Made by a program: the position numbers and the translations under genes
Shown: positions 8,442 through 17,267 of the stretch, piece by piece
Numbering within the stretch: the first letter of the stretch is position 1
Layout: each line of letters starts with the position of its first letter
Assembly: GCF_042432445.1 (NCBI RefSeq)
Contig: NZ_JBHLXE010000088.1
Location: forward strand, 1 to 40,406
Reading direction: 5' to 3'
DNA: 40,406 bases
Source: Thorsellia kenyensis
GTDB taxonomy: Bacteria; Pseudomonadota; Gammaproteobacteria; Enterobacterales; Thorselliaceae
The notes under the pieces: generated by a model
The model's database searches: none
Told to the model about the DNA's origin: nothing
Seen by the model: the letters and a program-made list of their open reading frames with translations, nothing else

Positions 8442-10460
8442 TTATAGCACTAAAAACTGAGATTTAATTTTTTGGAGTTCATCTCTTAGTAGAGCCGCCT
8501 GCTCAAATTCAAGATTTTTAGCATGTTCCAGCATTTTTTGCTCAATACGTTTAATTTCCTTAGTGAGTTCTTTGGGATTAAACAGGCTATAATCTTTTTG
8601 TTCAATCACCACTTGTTTTTTATTGCCTTTAGATTTGCCTTGCTGAGTCTCAATTTTGTAACCAATTTGTAGTATATCACCTACTTTTTTATTAAGTGCT
8701 TTAGGGATAATCCCAAGTTTAAGGTTATGAGCCTCTTGTTTAGCTCGACGTCTTTCTGTTTCTTCAATCGCTTCTTTCATCGCGGGTGTTATAGAATCCC
8801 CATATAAAATGGCTTTGCCATTTAGATTTCTTGCCGCGCGGCCTATGGTTTGGATGAGTGAACGAGTTGATCTTAAAAAACCCTGTTTGTCAGCATCTAA
8901 GATAGCAACTAACGAGACCTCTGGCATATCAAGACCTTCTCTTAGCAAGTTTATCCCTACGAGAACATCAAATTCACCTAATCTCAAATCTCTGATGATT
9001 TCAACACGTTCTACCGTATCAATATCTGAGTGAAGATATCTGACTTTCACTCCATGTTCTTGTAAGTAATCGGTTAAATCTTCTGCCATCACTTTTGTAA
9101 GAGTAGTGACAAGGACTCTTTCGTTTACATCTACTCGTAGTTTTATTTCTGATAATAAGTCATCGACTTGGGTCATGACAGGCCTTACTTCAATGGTTGG
9201 ATCTAATAATCCTGTGGGCCTTACCACTTGTTCAATAACATCTCCCCCTGATTTTTCAAGTTCATAATCACCGGGTGTTGCTGAAACATAAATCGTTTGA
9301 GGCGATTTAGCTTCAAACTCTTCAAAACGCATAGGGCGGTTGTCAAGAGCTGAGGGGAGACGAAATCCATATTCAACAAGTGTCTCTTTACGTGATCTAT
9401 CCCCCTTATACATAGCGCCAATTTGTGAAACGGTCACATGGGATTCATCAATAATTAATAATCCATCGGCAGGTAAATAGTCAAATAGTGTGGGAGGTGG
9501 ATCACCAGGATCTCTGTTAGAGAGGTATCTAGAGTAATTTTCTATGCCTGAACAATAGCCTAATTCATTCATCATCTCAATATCATATTGAGTTCGCTGA
9601 CTTAACCTTTGCTCTTCGACAAGCCTGTTGTTTTCTAATAATTGCGCTTTTCTTTCAGCTAATTCTATCTTTATATTTTCTATTGCCTCTAATATACGTT
9701 CTCTTGGGGTAACGTAGTGAGTTTTGGGGTATATAGTTATTCTTGGTACAGAACTAATGAGATGTCCTGTCAATGGATCGAAGATACTCAATCGCTCAAT
9801 CTCTTCATCAAAAAGTTCGATTCTAACTGCCCAGTCATCAGACTCGGCGGGAAATACATCAATGACTTCACCACGAACACGAAATGTTCCTCGGCTGAAT
9901 ACTTGATCATTACGAGTATATTGGAGCTCAGCTAACCGTTCTAGAATATCCCTTTGCCCAATTATCATGCCGACGGACATATGTAGCATCATTTTTAAAT
10001 AGAGTGAAGGATCACCAAGACCATATATAGCAGAAACAGAAGCTACCACGATAACATCCCTTCTTTCTAAAAAAGCTTTAGTTGCAGAGAGCCTCATTTG
10101 TTCTATGTGTTCATTAATAGAAGCGTCTTTTTCAATAAATGTATCCGAACTTGGTACGTATGCTTCAGGTTGGTAATAATCATAATAGGAAACAAAATAT
10201 TCCACGGCATTGTTAGGGAAAAAAGCTTTCATTTCACTATATAATTGAGCCGCAAGAGTTTTATTGTGAGCAAGAATTAGTGCAGGTCGATTTAAGTCAG
10301 CTATGACATTCGCCATTGTAAAAGTTTTACCTGATCCTGTGACACCAAGAAGAGTTTGGTGCGCCAGTCCATCTATCAAGCCTTCTTTTAAAGCTCGAAT
10401 GGCTTCGGGTTGATCTCCTGCTGGCTTATAGTCACTGACTAACTCAAAATTTTTGCTCAT
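8442..10460 (-). CDS. uvrB: UvrABC excinuclease subunit B
   Basis: The damage-verifying helicase-like subunit of nucleotide excision repair; it takes over from UvrA2 at lesions and recruits UvrC. The protein has 672 residues (E. coli 673). Walker A GVTGSGKT is at 39-46. The beta-hairpin region YDYYQPEAYVPSSDTFIEKD follows near 93-112. The Walker B DESH is near 338-341, and helicase motif VI is in QTIGRAARN. The C-terminal UVR domain that contacts UvrC occupies about 635-670. In E. coli uvrB is SOS-induced. I see no CTGT-N8-ACAG LexA box in the 110 bases upstream, so SOS control is not supported here. Flanking genes are dapD (convergent) and oxyR (same strand, 329 bp away). Confidence 0.98.
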   Translation of the reverse strand: MSKNFELVSDYKPAGDQPEAIRALKEGLIDGLAHQTLLGVTGSGKTFTMANVIADLNRPALILAHNKTLAAQLYSEMKAFFPNNAVEYFVSYYDYYQPEAYVPSSDTFIEKDASINEHIEQMRLSATKAFLERRDVIVVASVSAIYGLGDPSLYLKMMLHMSVGMIIGQRDILERLAELQYTRNDQVFSRGTFRVRGEVIDVFPAESDDWAVRIELFDEEIERLSIFDPLTGHLISSVPRITIYPKTHYVTPRERILEAIENIKIELAERKAQLLENNRLVEEQRLSQRTQYDIEMMNELGYCSGIENYSRYLSNRDPGDPPPTLFDYLPADGLLIIDESHVTVSQIGAMYKGDRSRKETLVEYGFRLPSALDNRPMRFEEFEAKSPQTIYVSATPGDYELEKSGGDVIEQVVRPTGLLDPTIEVRPVMTQVDDLLSEIKLRVDVNERVLVTTLTKVMAEDLTDYLQEHGVKVRYLHSDIDTVERVEIIRDLRLGEFDVLVGINLLREGLDMPEVSLVAILDADKQGFLRSTRSLIQTIGRAARNLNGKAILYGDSITPAMKEAIEETERRRAKQEAHNLKLGIIPKALNKKVGDILQIGYKIETQQGKSKGNKKQVVIEQKDYSLFNPKELTKEIKRIEQKMLEHAKNLEFEQAALLRDELQKIKSQFLVL

Positions 10461-10789
10461 AAATTTGAACCCTTAAGATAACTGAATCATAAAAATAGCG
10501 CGTTAGATTATATTGAAAATCAATGTTTCGTTGATAATTCTTTTTTTAATGGAGTTCACTTTGTGCTTCGTGATGTTTATTTCAATACAAAAAATAAACA
10601 TAGTTGCCTGAAAACGTGTTCATTTAGTAAGAAAAAGAGCAAGTATTGCACACTCAATTGGCGTATTTATACCTCGTAATTCATTGTCCATAATAACTGC
10701 TGCTACGGTTCGTTGCAATAGGGTCAGTACAATCATAACTAGGGCATTATTCTATTTGCTAGTGTGGCATTTATTGTGCAAAATCGTGA
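10461..10789. other. uvrB-oxyR intergenic region
   Basis: 329 bases lie between the oxyR stop and the uvrB start, both on the minus strand. It should contain the uvrB promoter. I see no gene, no LexA box, no clear terminator for oxyR and no conserved RNA here. Confidence 0.4.
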
Positions 10790-11704
10790 CTAATCCTCAA
10801 TCTGAAGTAGTTGATTTACTGAGATAAACGATCTGGAAAACTTCAGTAAGAACTCACTTAGACTTGACCGTTTACGCCAGACTAACGCGATGTCTCTTTT
10901 AGGAATAGGTTCTTTAAAAGGAATGTAATGAATATTATTAGCAGTCAGGACGGGGGGAATGATGGCTAATTTAGGAAAAAGGGTTATTCCAATATTCATC
11001 ATGACCATTTGTCTTAAAGTTTCTAGACTTGTTGCTTGAAAGCCTATTTGTTCTTTATTTCCAGCTTGATAGCATACTTCTAGGGCCTGAGCTCGCAAGC
11101 AGTGGCCTTCATCTAATAAAAGTAGATCATAGTCAGATAACTTTTTTAAACTAATATGAGTGGTATTTGACAACGGATGTAGAGGATTAACACCCAGCAT
11201 AAACTCTTCTGTAAAAAGAAACTGAATATCTAACTGATGTTCTTGTGATTCTAACAGCGGCAAAGCCAGTATTGCAGCATCGATTTTTCCCTCTAATAAC
11301 TTTTCAATCAAGACATCGCTTTTTTCTTCATGCAGCAATAAAGACAGTTCTGGGTAATCATTTTGTATGGCAGGGATCACATGTGGAAGAAGATAAGGAG
11401 CTATTGTTGGAAACAATCCTAATTTGAGACTGCCTTTTTCAGGTGATTGATTTCTTTTTGCATCTTCTTTAATCGCATCTACTTCACTTAAAATAACACG
11501 TGCACGGGCTAATATGGCCAATCCCGCCTCGGTAAATACAATATTCCTAGGTTCTCGTTCAATGAGTTGAACACCTAATTCATCTTCAAGTTTTTTTATT
11601 TGCATTGACAACGTAGGTTGACTGACAAAAGAGGCTGCTGCAGCTTTGCCAAAATGCTTATGCTCATCTAGGGCAATTAAATAACTTAAATCTCTTATAT
11701 TCAT
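10790..11704 (-). CDS. oxyR: OxyR, LysR-type peroxide-sensing regulator
   Basis: A hydrogen-peroxide sensor that activates antioxidant genes. The start is taken at the ATG at 11704 (MNIRDLSYLIALDEHKHF), which aligns with E. coli OxyR MNIRDLEYLVALAEHRHF. The open frame extends 25 codons further upstream with no homology. This gives 304 residues (E. coli 305). The winged helix-turn-helix is at 1-60, with SQPTLSMQIKKLEDELG as recognition helix. The redox pair is present: C202 in GHCLRAQ and C211 in EVCYQAG, matching C199 and C208. It lies 163 bp downstream of ahpF on the same strand, so the sensor sits with its likely target genes. Confidence 0.95.
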   Translation of the reverse strand: MNIRDLSYLIALDEHKHFGKAAAASFVSQPTLSMQIKKLEDELGVQLIEREPRNIVFTEAGLAILARARVILSEVDAIKEDAKRNQSPEKGSLKLGLFPTIAPYLLPHVIPAIQNDYPELSLLLHEEKSDVLIEKLLEGKIDAAILALPLLESQEHQLDIQFLFTEEFMLGVNPLHPLSNTTHISLKKLSDYDLLLLDEGHCLRAQALEVCYQAGNKEQIGFQATSLETLRQMVMMNIGITLFPKLAIIPPVLTANNIHYIPFKEPIPKRDIALVWRKRSSLSEFLLKFSRSFISVNQLLQIED

Positions 11705-11867
11705 TGAGTTTGCTAAGTGCTCGATAGTTAATTTGATTAAGATAAGCACCCATGATAGGCCATTAATAAAACTTTCCACTCAGGGTGCTTACTGATTACT
11801 TCTACTTTATGGGTTATTCCGATTTTTTAGAGATTAAATCGATGCATAAATACTTAAGATAATACGC

Positions 11868-13433
11868 TTATTTTTGGCGAATTAAATAATCAAATGCACC
11901 TAAACTGGCCTTAGCGCCTTCCCCCATCGAAATGATGATCTGTTTGTAAGGAACATCAGTTGCATCCCCCGCAGCGTAAACGCCAGGCATAGAGGTTGCC
12001 TGGTGATTGTCTGTCACTATTTCACCCATGCGATTTAATTCAATCGAATCTTTAAGCCATTCGGTATTAGGGAGTAAACCTATTTGTACGAATATTCCAT
12101 CAACTGAGAGCTCTTTTGATTCGTTATTGGTTCTGTCAGTATATTTTAGTCCTGTTACTTTTTTACCATCACCTAACACTTCGGTTGTTTGTGCATTTTT
12201 TATGATAGTAATATTGCTTAAACTATTCGCCTTGTCTTGTAATACTTTATCTGCTCTTAATGTATCGCTAAATTCTAATACAGTTACATGAGATGAAATA
12301 CCAGCAAGATCTATCGCTGCTTCAATTCCCGAATTACCTCCACCAATGACTGCTATAGGTTTTCCTTTAAATAGTGGGCCATCACAATGGGGACAAAAAG
12401 CGACGCCTTTATTACGATACTCATTTTCTCCAGGGACATTCATTAAACGCCAGCGCGCTCCTGTCGCTAATATCATCGCTTTAGTGACTAACTGCGCACC
12501 ATTACTTAGCGTCAATTTGATCAAATCATTTTCACGTTCAATTGATTTGGCCATAAAGCCAGTCATGATATCAATATCATACTCTTTCATGTGTGCTTCA
12601 GATGCAGCAACGAGTTTTGGTCCTTCTGTATAAGGAACAGAAATGAAATTTTCTATGGCCATTGTATCCATTACTTGCCCACCTAAACGCTCTGCAATAA
12701 CACCGGTTCTTATTCCCTTTCTTGCCGAATAAATAGCGGCAGCTGAACCCGCAGGACCAGCGCCCACGACCAGAACATCAAATGGGGCTTTTTGAGATAA
12801 TTTTTGGGCGGCTTTTTCATCGGCACCAGAATCAAGCTTAGCCAAAATTTCTTTTAATGAGCTTCGACCTTGTAAGAAAAGTTCGCCATTTAGGAAAACA
12901 GATGGTACAGCCATAATTTCTCTTTTTTCAACTTCATCTTGATAGCTCGCACCATCAATTGCTGTATGGCTAACTCGTTTATTTAATGCTGCAATCATAT
13001 TAAGCGCTTGAACGACATCTGGGCAGTTTTGACATGACTGAGAATAGAAAGTTTCAAATACTAAATTATCAGGCAACTCTTTGATCTGTTCGATTGTTTC
13101 TTCATCAAGTTTTGTAGGATGGCCACCTACATGCAAAAGTGCTAGTACCATTGACGTGAATTCATGCCCTAGTGGAAGCCCTGAGAAATATAGATGGGTT
13201 TTATGCTCAGGTGATGAGACTCTAAACGTGGCATCTCTAATGACTTTGTTGTGTTCAATGTTGATGGTTATCATTGAACTGAGCGAACTGATTTGCTCAA
13301 GCATTTTGAGCATATCTTTGGCTGTTTTTGATGCATTTTCTACATCAGAGTGAAGGTTCGCCGTTAAAAGTAAAGGGCGTTTTAAATGGGCTAAATAACC
13401 CTCTAATTGTTGTTTAATATCGTTATCTAACAT
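11868..13433 (-). CDS. ahpF: alkyl hydroperoxide reductase subunit F (flavoprotein)
   Basis: An FAD- and NADH-dependent disulfide reductase that regenerates AhpC. The protein has 521 residues, the same as E. coli. The N-terminal glutaredoxin-like domain carries the redox pair C134-Q-N-C137. The thioredoxin-reductase-like part has the FAD loop GAGPAGSAAA near 224-233, the second redox pair C347-P-H-C350, and the NAD(P) loop GGGNSGIEAA near 364-373. The C-terminal GVYAAGDATDVPYKQ closes the FAD site. It lies 312 bp downstream of ahpC, with a strong terminator in between, so it depends on read-through or on its own promoter. Confidence 0.98.
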   Translation of the reverse strand: MLDNDIKQQLEGYLAHLKRPLLLTANLHSDVENASKTAKDMLKMLEQISSLSSMITINIEHNKVIRDATFRVSSPEHKTHLYFSGLPLGHEFTSMVLALLHVGGHPTKLDEETIEQIKELPDNLVFETFYSQSCQNCPDVVQALNMIAALNKRVSHTAIDGASYQDEVEKREIMAVPSVFLNGELFLQGRSSLKEILAKLDSGADEKAAQKLSQKAPFDVLVVGAGPAGSAAAIYSARKGIRTGVIAERLGGQVMDTMAIENFISVPYTEGPKLVAASEAHMKEYDIDIMTGFMAKSIERENDLIKLTLSNGAQLVTKAMILATGARWRLMNVPGENEYRNKGVAFCPHCDGPLFKGKPIAVIGGGNSGIEAAIDLAGISSHVTVLEFSDTLRADKVLQDKANSLSNITIIKNAQTTEVLGDGKKVTGLKYTDRTNNESKELSVDGIFVQIGLLPNTEWLKDSIELNRMGEIVTDNHQATSMPGVYAAGDATDVPYKQIIISMGEGAKASLGAFDYLIRQK

Positions 13434-13680
13434 AGTGTTGACTCCGTTCTATTTAGTTATTCGCTAATTGAATAGCAACCATTTGGTATGTTTTTAGATT
13501 AAGTTCTATTTTTAAACTCCATTTGCTCATGCAGGCAAGTGCGAGAGAGTTTACGTTTTTAGGCTATATAGGTTAAATAATTATCAGTTTTAAGTGTTGA
13601 TTTATATTATCTATAAATACATTTTAACTAATAAATTATCTGAATATGTATCTATTTTAATCAAAAGTGCTAATTTTTTG
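13434..13680. promoter_or_regulatory. presumed ahpF promoter region
   Basis: AT-rich non-coding DNA between the ahpC terminator and the ahpF start. Because the terminator upstream is strong, a separate ahpF promoter is expected here. I could not place a convincing OxyR four-box site (ATAG/CTAT elements at 10-11 base spacing), although scattered CTAT motifs occur at 13561-13660. Confidence 0.35.
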
Positions 13681-13681
13681 G

Positions 13682-13714
13682 AAAAAAAAGGTTTGCAAAA
13701 GCAAACCTTTAAAA
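13682..13714 (-). terminator. intrinsic terminator of ahpC
   Basis: On the minus strand AAAGGTTTGC, a TTTT loop and GCAAACCTTT form a perfect 10-bp stem, followed by a run of T residues (eight A on plus at 13682-13689). It lies about 32 bases past the ahpC stop. This is the clearest intrinsic terminator in the window. The A-run on its other side gives it a partly bidirectional look. Confidence 0.9.
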
Positions 13715-13745
13715 GTGCGTATCAGTTTAACTTTCTGTTAACTAA

Positions 13746-14309
13746 TTAGATTTTACCTACTAAATCTAATGAAGGTTTTAATGTTTTTTCGCCTTCTTTC
13801 CATTTAGCTGGGCAAACTTCACCTGGGTTATTAGCAACGTATTGAGCTGCTTTTACTTTACGTAGTAATTCAGATGCATCACGGCCAATACCATTGTCAT
13901 GAATTTCGCAAAGTTTGATATCTCCCTCAGGATTGATAAGGAATGTACCACGTAGTGCTAGGCCTTCTTCTTCTATCATTACATCAAAATTACGAGTGAT
14001 GGTACCAGTTGGGTCACCAATCATTGGGTATTTAACTTTGCTGATAGCATCAGAAGTGTCTTGCCAAGCTTTATGTGAGAAATGCGTATCAGTAGATACT
14101 GCATATATTTCGACACCTAAGTCTTTAAAATGTTGGTAGTTATCTGCTAAATCTTCAAGTTCAGTAGGGCAAACAAAAGTAAAGTTTGCTGGGTAGAAAA
14201 AGAAGACTGACCATTTACCTTTAAGATCAGCATCTGAAACAGTTTTGAACTCACCATTGTGATACATGTTTGCTACAAATGGTTTTACTTTAGTATTGAT
14301 TAAAGACAT
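13746..14309 (-). CDS. ahpC: alkyl hydroperoxide reductase subunit C (typical 2-Cys peroxiredoxin)
   Basis: Reduces hydrogen peroxide and organic hydroperoxides. The protein has 187 residues, as in E. coli. The peroxidatic cysteine is C47 in FYPANFTFVCPTE and the resolving cysteine is C166 in EVCPAKW, so this is the typical 2-Cys type recycled by AhpF. The C-terminus ends in a lysine-rich stretch and LVGKI, as in enteric AhpC. The ATG at 14309 has AAGGAGAAG just upstream, a strong ribosome site that fits high expression. Transcription runs leftward into ahpF and oxyR but meets the terminator at 13682-13714. Confidence 0.98.
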   Translation of the reverse strand: MSLINTKVKPFVANMYHNGEFKTVSDADLKGKWSVFFFYPANFTFVCPTELEDLADNYQHFKDLGVEIYAVSTDTHFSHKAWQDTSDAISKVKYPMIGDPTGTITRNFDVMIEEEGLALRGTFLINPEGDIKLCEIHDNGIGRDASELLRKVKAAQYVANNPGEVCPAKWKEGEKTLKPSLDLVGKI

Positions 14310-14702
14310 AACTTCTCCTTGTGGTTTAATGAACTATCATACGTTTTAAAAAAATATCTATACAAGTCTACTTTTATAGTATTCGCTTTGTACAGTATTT
14401 TTCACTTGCGGACTATAATACCTTAAATTATAGATAATAAAAATCGATTATTTTTATTAATTCAATAGATTTTATCTATTAATATAATTTTGTTTTATTA
14501 GAGCCCTCTTTTCATCTAAAGTGAGTTTTAAATGACTTTTCTATAAAAAATCGTTATTATATTTAGATTATAAAAGATTAATTAATCTCAAATTTTAAGT
14601 TTTAATGATATTGTTGTAAAAATAAGTCCATTACTTTCCTTTAAACAATGTTAATTAAAGTAAAACAAGCATAAGAAAACAATTAAACAATGGATATTCC
14701 TT
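14310..14702. promoter_or_regulatory. divergent ahpC / rppH control region with two palindromes
   Basis: 393 very AT-rich bases hold the outward promoters of ahpC and rppH. Two adjacent perfect palindromes are visible. TAATAAAAAT/ATTTTTATTA is at 14435-14459 with a 5-base centre. AATAGAT/ATCTATT is at 14464-14480 with a 3-base centre. They could be regulator sites. OxyR control of ahpC is expected, but a full OxyR motif cannot be assigned by eye. Confidence 0.45.
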
Positions 14703-15488
14703 GTGATAGATAATGATGGCTATCGCCCTAATGTCGGCATAATTATAACCAATGGCACTGGACAGGTCATGTGGGCGCGCCGGTATGGGCAAAATTCCTG
14801 GCAGTTTCCACAAGGGGGAATCAATCAAGGCGAGACGCCTGAAGAGGCTATGTATCGAGAGCTTTATGAAGAAGTAGGACTCAAACCAAAGCATGTCAAA
14901 ATACTGGCTACGTCAAAATTATGGCTAAGATATAAACTACCTAAACGTATGATTCGTTGGGACAGTAAACCTTTGTGCATTGGGCAAAAGCAACGTTGGT
15001 TCTTATTAGAACTAATCGCTAAAGAAGACGAAATAAATATGGTAGCTAATGCTAAACCCGAATTTGACGGCTATAAATGGGTGACATTCTGGTATCCCAT
15101 TCGACAGGTGGTCTCTTTTAAAAGAGATGTTTATAGAAGGGCCTTAAAGGAATTTGCTTCTATAGTTCAGTCACAGCATGCGCTAGCTAATAAATCCTTC
15201 GAGTCAAAAACTTACAGTTTTGATAAAAGTAAAGTGAATCGACATAAATTATTAGATCAAAATTATAGTGAGCTCCACAAAAAAGGAGGGAGTAGTGTAA
15301 AAGAGACTGATAAACAGGTTGCTGTAAGTTTTGAAAAAGAAGAAAAAGTGGAAAATAAAACCTTTAAACAGCCTCAAATCAATAGCCTTGGGAATCAACC
15401 TGCCACAACAGGAGCTACAAAAAACTATACGCACAAGAAAAAAAAGCGCTGGCCTCATAGGGCTGGCAAAAAAAATAAGACAAAATAG
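14703..15488 (+). CDS. rppH: RNA pyrophosphohydrolase with long basic C-terminal extension
   Basis: Removes pyrophosphate from 5'-triphosphate RNA ends, which starts 5'-end-dependent mRNA decay by RNase E. The start is GTG at 14703 (GGA at 14692-14694, spacing 8), giving MIDNDGYRPNVG, identical in pattern to E. coli RppH. The Nudix box GGINQGETPEEAMYRELYEE (38-57) is intact with E53, E56 and E57. The catalytic domain ends near residue 160 (REVVSFKRDVYRRALKEF-like segment). E. coli RppH has 176 residues. This one has 261, with about 90 extra residues rich in Lys, Ser and Asn ending in a KKKKRWPHRAGKKNK-type basic tail. The stop codon is the first base triplet of a 15-bp tandem duplication. Confidence 0.96.
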   Translation: MIDNDGYRPNVGIIITNGTGQVMWARRYGQNSWQFPQGGINQGETPEEAMYRELYEEVGLKPKHVKILATSKLWLRYKLPKRMIRWDSKPLCIGQKQRWFLLELIAKEDEINMVANAKPEFDGYKWVTFWYPIRQVVSFKRDVYRRALKEFASIVQSQHALANKSFESKTYSFDKSKVNRHKLLDQNYSELHKKGGSSVKETDKQVAVSFEKEEKVENKTFKQPQINSLGNQPATTGATKNYTHKKKKRWPHRAGKKNKTK

Positions 15489-15515
15489 TCAGTTTAATAA
15501 TAGTCAGTTTAATAA
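15486..15515. repeat. 15-bp tandem duplication at the rppH stop codon
   Basis: TAGTCAGTTTAATAA occurs twice in direct succession (15486-15500 and 15501-15515). The first three bases are the rppH stop codon. The unit lies in the short rppH-lgt gap. Confidence 0.95.
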
Positions 15516-15558
15516 ATGTTAGTTTCAATTAAATAATTTCTGTTTGGATACCTTAAAT

Positions 15559-16422
15559 ATGTCAGATAACACTTATTTCCTTTTTCCTAGTATTGATCCT
15601 GTGGCTTTAAGCATAGGCCCCTTATCTATCCATTGGTATGGACTTACCTATCTTGCAGGTTTTTTATTTGCTTTTATTCTCGGTGGCTATAGAGCCAAAC
15701 AACCTAACAGCGGATGGAAAAAAGAGCAATTCGAGAATTTGCTTTTTGGCTGTTTTGCCGGAGTAATTTTAGGGGGGCGGGTAGGATATGTCCTTTTTTA
15801 CTCTTTTGGGGAATTTTTAAATGACCCCTTATACCTTTTTAGAGTTTGGGATGGTGGGATGTCGTTCCATGGTGGATTAATAGGCGTATTTCTGGCTATA
15901 TTAATTTACGCTAAATCTGCTGGCCGCTCTGTTATAAGTGTTGCAGACTTTATAGCTCCGCTCGTCCCATTTGGCTTAGGAGCTGGACGCTTGGGTAATT
16001 TTATCAATGGTGAACTCTGGGGGAGAGTGGCTGTAGATTTTCCTTATGCAGTATTGTTTCCGCACTCTCGAAATGAAGATGCACAATTCGTGACTCAACA
16101 TACTGATCTTATGGACGTATTTATTCAGAATAACAATATGTTACCAAGGCATCCCTCACAGCTTTATGAAATGTTTTTAGAAGGGGCTGTATTATTTATT
16201 ATCTTAAATTGGTTCATTAAAAAACCACGCCCTGTCGGGAGTGTTTCTGGTCTTTTCTTAATTTTTTACGGGTTATTTAGAAGTTTTGTTGAATTCTTTA
16301 GGCAGCCAGATGAGGGCATTGATTTAATGTTTGGTTTGATAAGTCGTGGCCAACAGCTTTCTATTCCCATGATAATTATTGGGCTTGTACTTTTTGTCTG
16401 GAGCTACAGAAAAAAAAATTAA
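15559..16422 (+). CDS. lgt: prolipoprotein diacylglyceryl transferase
   Basis: An inner-membrane enzyme that transfers diacylglycerol from phosphatidylglycerol to the lipobox cysteine of prolipoproteins, the first step of lipoprotein maturation. The ATG at 15559 is preferred (MSDNTYFLFPSIDPVALSIGP aligns with the E. coli N-terminus). The TTG at 15544 would add five unrelated residues. This gives 287 residues (E. coli 291). Seven membrane segments are visible. The signature RVWDGGMSFHGGLIG, the catalytic arginine in GRLGNFINGELWGR, and LPRHPSQLYE are intact. In enterics the order is rppH-ptsP-lgt-thyA. Here lgt directly follows rppH after about 70 bp. Confidence 0.97.
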   Translation: MSDNTYFLFPSIDPVALSIGPLSIHWYGLTYLAGFLFAFILGGYRAKQPNSGWKKEQFENLLFGCFAGVILGGRVGYVLFYSFGEFLNDPLYLFRVWDGGMSFHGGLIGVFLAILIYAKSAGRSVISVADFIAPLVPFGLGAGRLGNFINGELWGRVAVDFPYAVLFPHSRNEDAQFVTQHTDLMDVFIQNNNMLPRHPSQLYEMFLEGAVLFIILNWFIKKPRPVGSVSGLFLIFYGLFRSFVEFFRQPDEGIDLMFGLISRGQQLSIPMIIIGLVLFVWSYRKKN

Positions 16423-16445
16423 TTTAACAAAAGGGAGATATCAGT

Positions 16446-17240
16446 ATGCAAGTCTATTTAGATTTAATGCAAAAAATTCTTGATGAAGGCACGTTTAAGG
16501 ACGACAGAACTGGTACTGGCACCTACTCAATTTTTGGGCACCAAATGCGTTTTGATTTATCTAAGGGCTTCCCTTTAGTTACTACTAAAGCTTGTCATCT
16601 TCGTTCCATTATTCATGAACTTTTGTGGTTCTTAAACGGGGAAACTAACATTCAGTATTTAACTGAACATGGTGTGAAAATTTGGGACGAGTGGGCAGAT
16701 GAATCGGGTGATTTAGGACCTATTTATGGACACCAATGGCGTTCTTGGCCAACAACTGATGGTGGACATATCGATCAAATATCTGCGGCAATTGATTTAA
16801 TCAATAAAGACCCTAATTCAAGGCGAATCATTGTTTCGGCTTGGAATGTAGGTGAATTAAATAAAATGGCATTAGCCCCTTGTCATGCACTTTTCCAATT
16901 TTATGTTGCAGATGGTAAGTTATCCTGTCAATTATACCAACGTTCTTGTGACGTCTTTTTAGGATTACCGTTTAATATTGCCAGTTATGCCCTTTTAATC
17001 CACATGATTGCCGCACAATGTCATCTCGGTGTAGGTGATTTTGTTTGGACAGGAGGAGATACTCATCTCTATTCTAACCACATTGACCAAGCTAAATTGC
17101 AGTTGTCACGTGCACCTAAAGCTTTACCAATGCTTAAAATACATCGTAAACCTCCCTCTATATTTGAGTATCAATTTGACGACTTTGAAATAGTGGGGTA
17201 TGAGCCTCATCCGATCATAAAAGCCCCGATTGCAATTTAG
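16446..17240 (+). CDS. thyA: thymidylate synthase
   Basis: Methylates dUMP to dTMP using methylenetetrahydrofolate; this is the only de novo source of thymidylate. The protein has 264 residues, exactly the E. coli length. The nucleophile is C146 in LAPCHALFQF. RSCDVFLGLPFNIASYA and GDTHLYSNHIDQ give the dUMP-binding residues, and RRIIVSAWN contributes the phosphate-binding arginines of the partner subunit. GGGAG at 16433-16437 sets the start. It lies 23 bp after lgt, so the two are very likely co-transcribed. It links functionally to folE upstream in the window through the folate pathway. Confidence 0.98.
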   Translation: MQVYLDLMQKILDEGTFKDDRTGTGTYSIFGHQMRFDLSKGFPLVTTKACHLRSIIHELLWFLNGETNIQYLTEHGVKIWDEWADESGDLGPIYGHQWRSWPTTDGGHIDQISAAIDLINKDPNSRRIIVSAWNVGELNKMALAPCHALFQFYVADGKLSCQLYQRSCDVFLGLPFNIASYALLIHMIAAQCHLGVGDFVWTGGDTHLYSNHIDQAKLQLSRAPKALPMLKIHRKPPSIFEYQFDDFEIVGYEPHPIIKAPIAI

Positions 17241-17267
17241 ATAGAACTTTTACCAGAGGATATGTGT

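Noticed and set aside
10461..10580. Possible LexA (SOS) box upstream of uvrB
   Set aside because: No CTGT-N8-ACAG or close variant is present in the leader.
12346..12633. Open frame on plus opposite ahpF, and similar frames opposite uvrB, fliF and yejA
   Set aside because: They are antisense shadows of strongly conserved genes, with no ribosome sites or protein similarity.
14310..14480. OxyR four-box binding site upstream of ahpC
   Set aside because: Several CTAT and ATAG motifs occur, but not at the required regular spacing; in such AT-rich DNA they are expected by chance.
15331..15522. Small lysine-rich open frame overlapping the rppH 3' end
   Set aside because: It is a frame-shifted reading of the A-rich rppH tail with no ribosome site.
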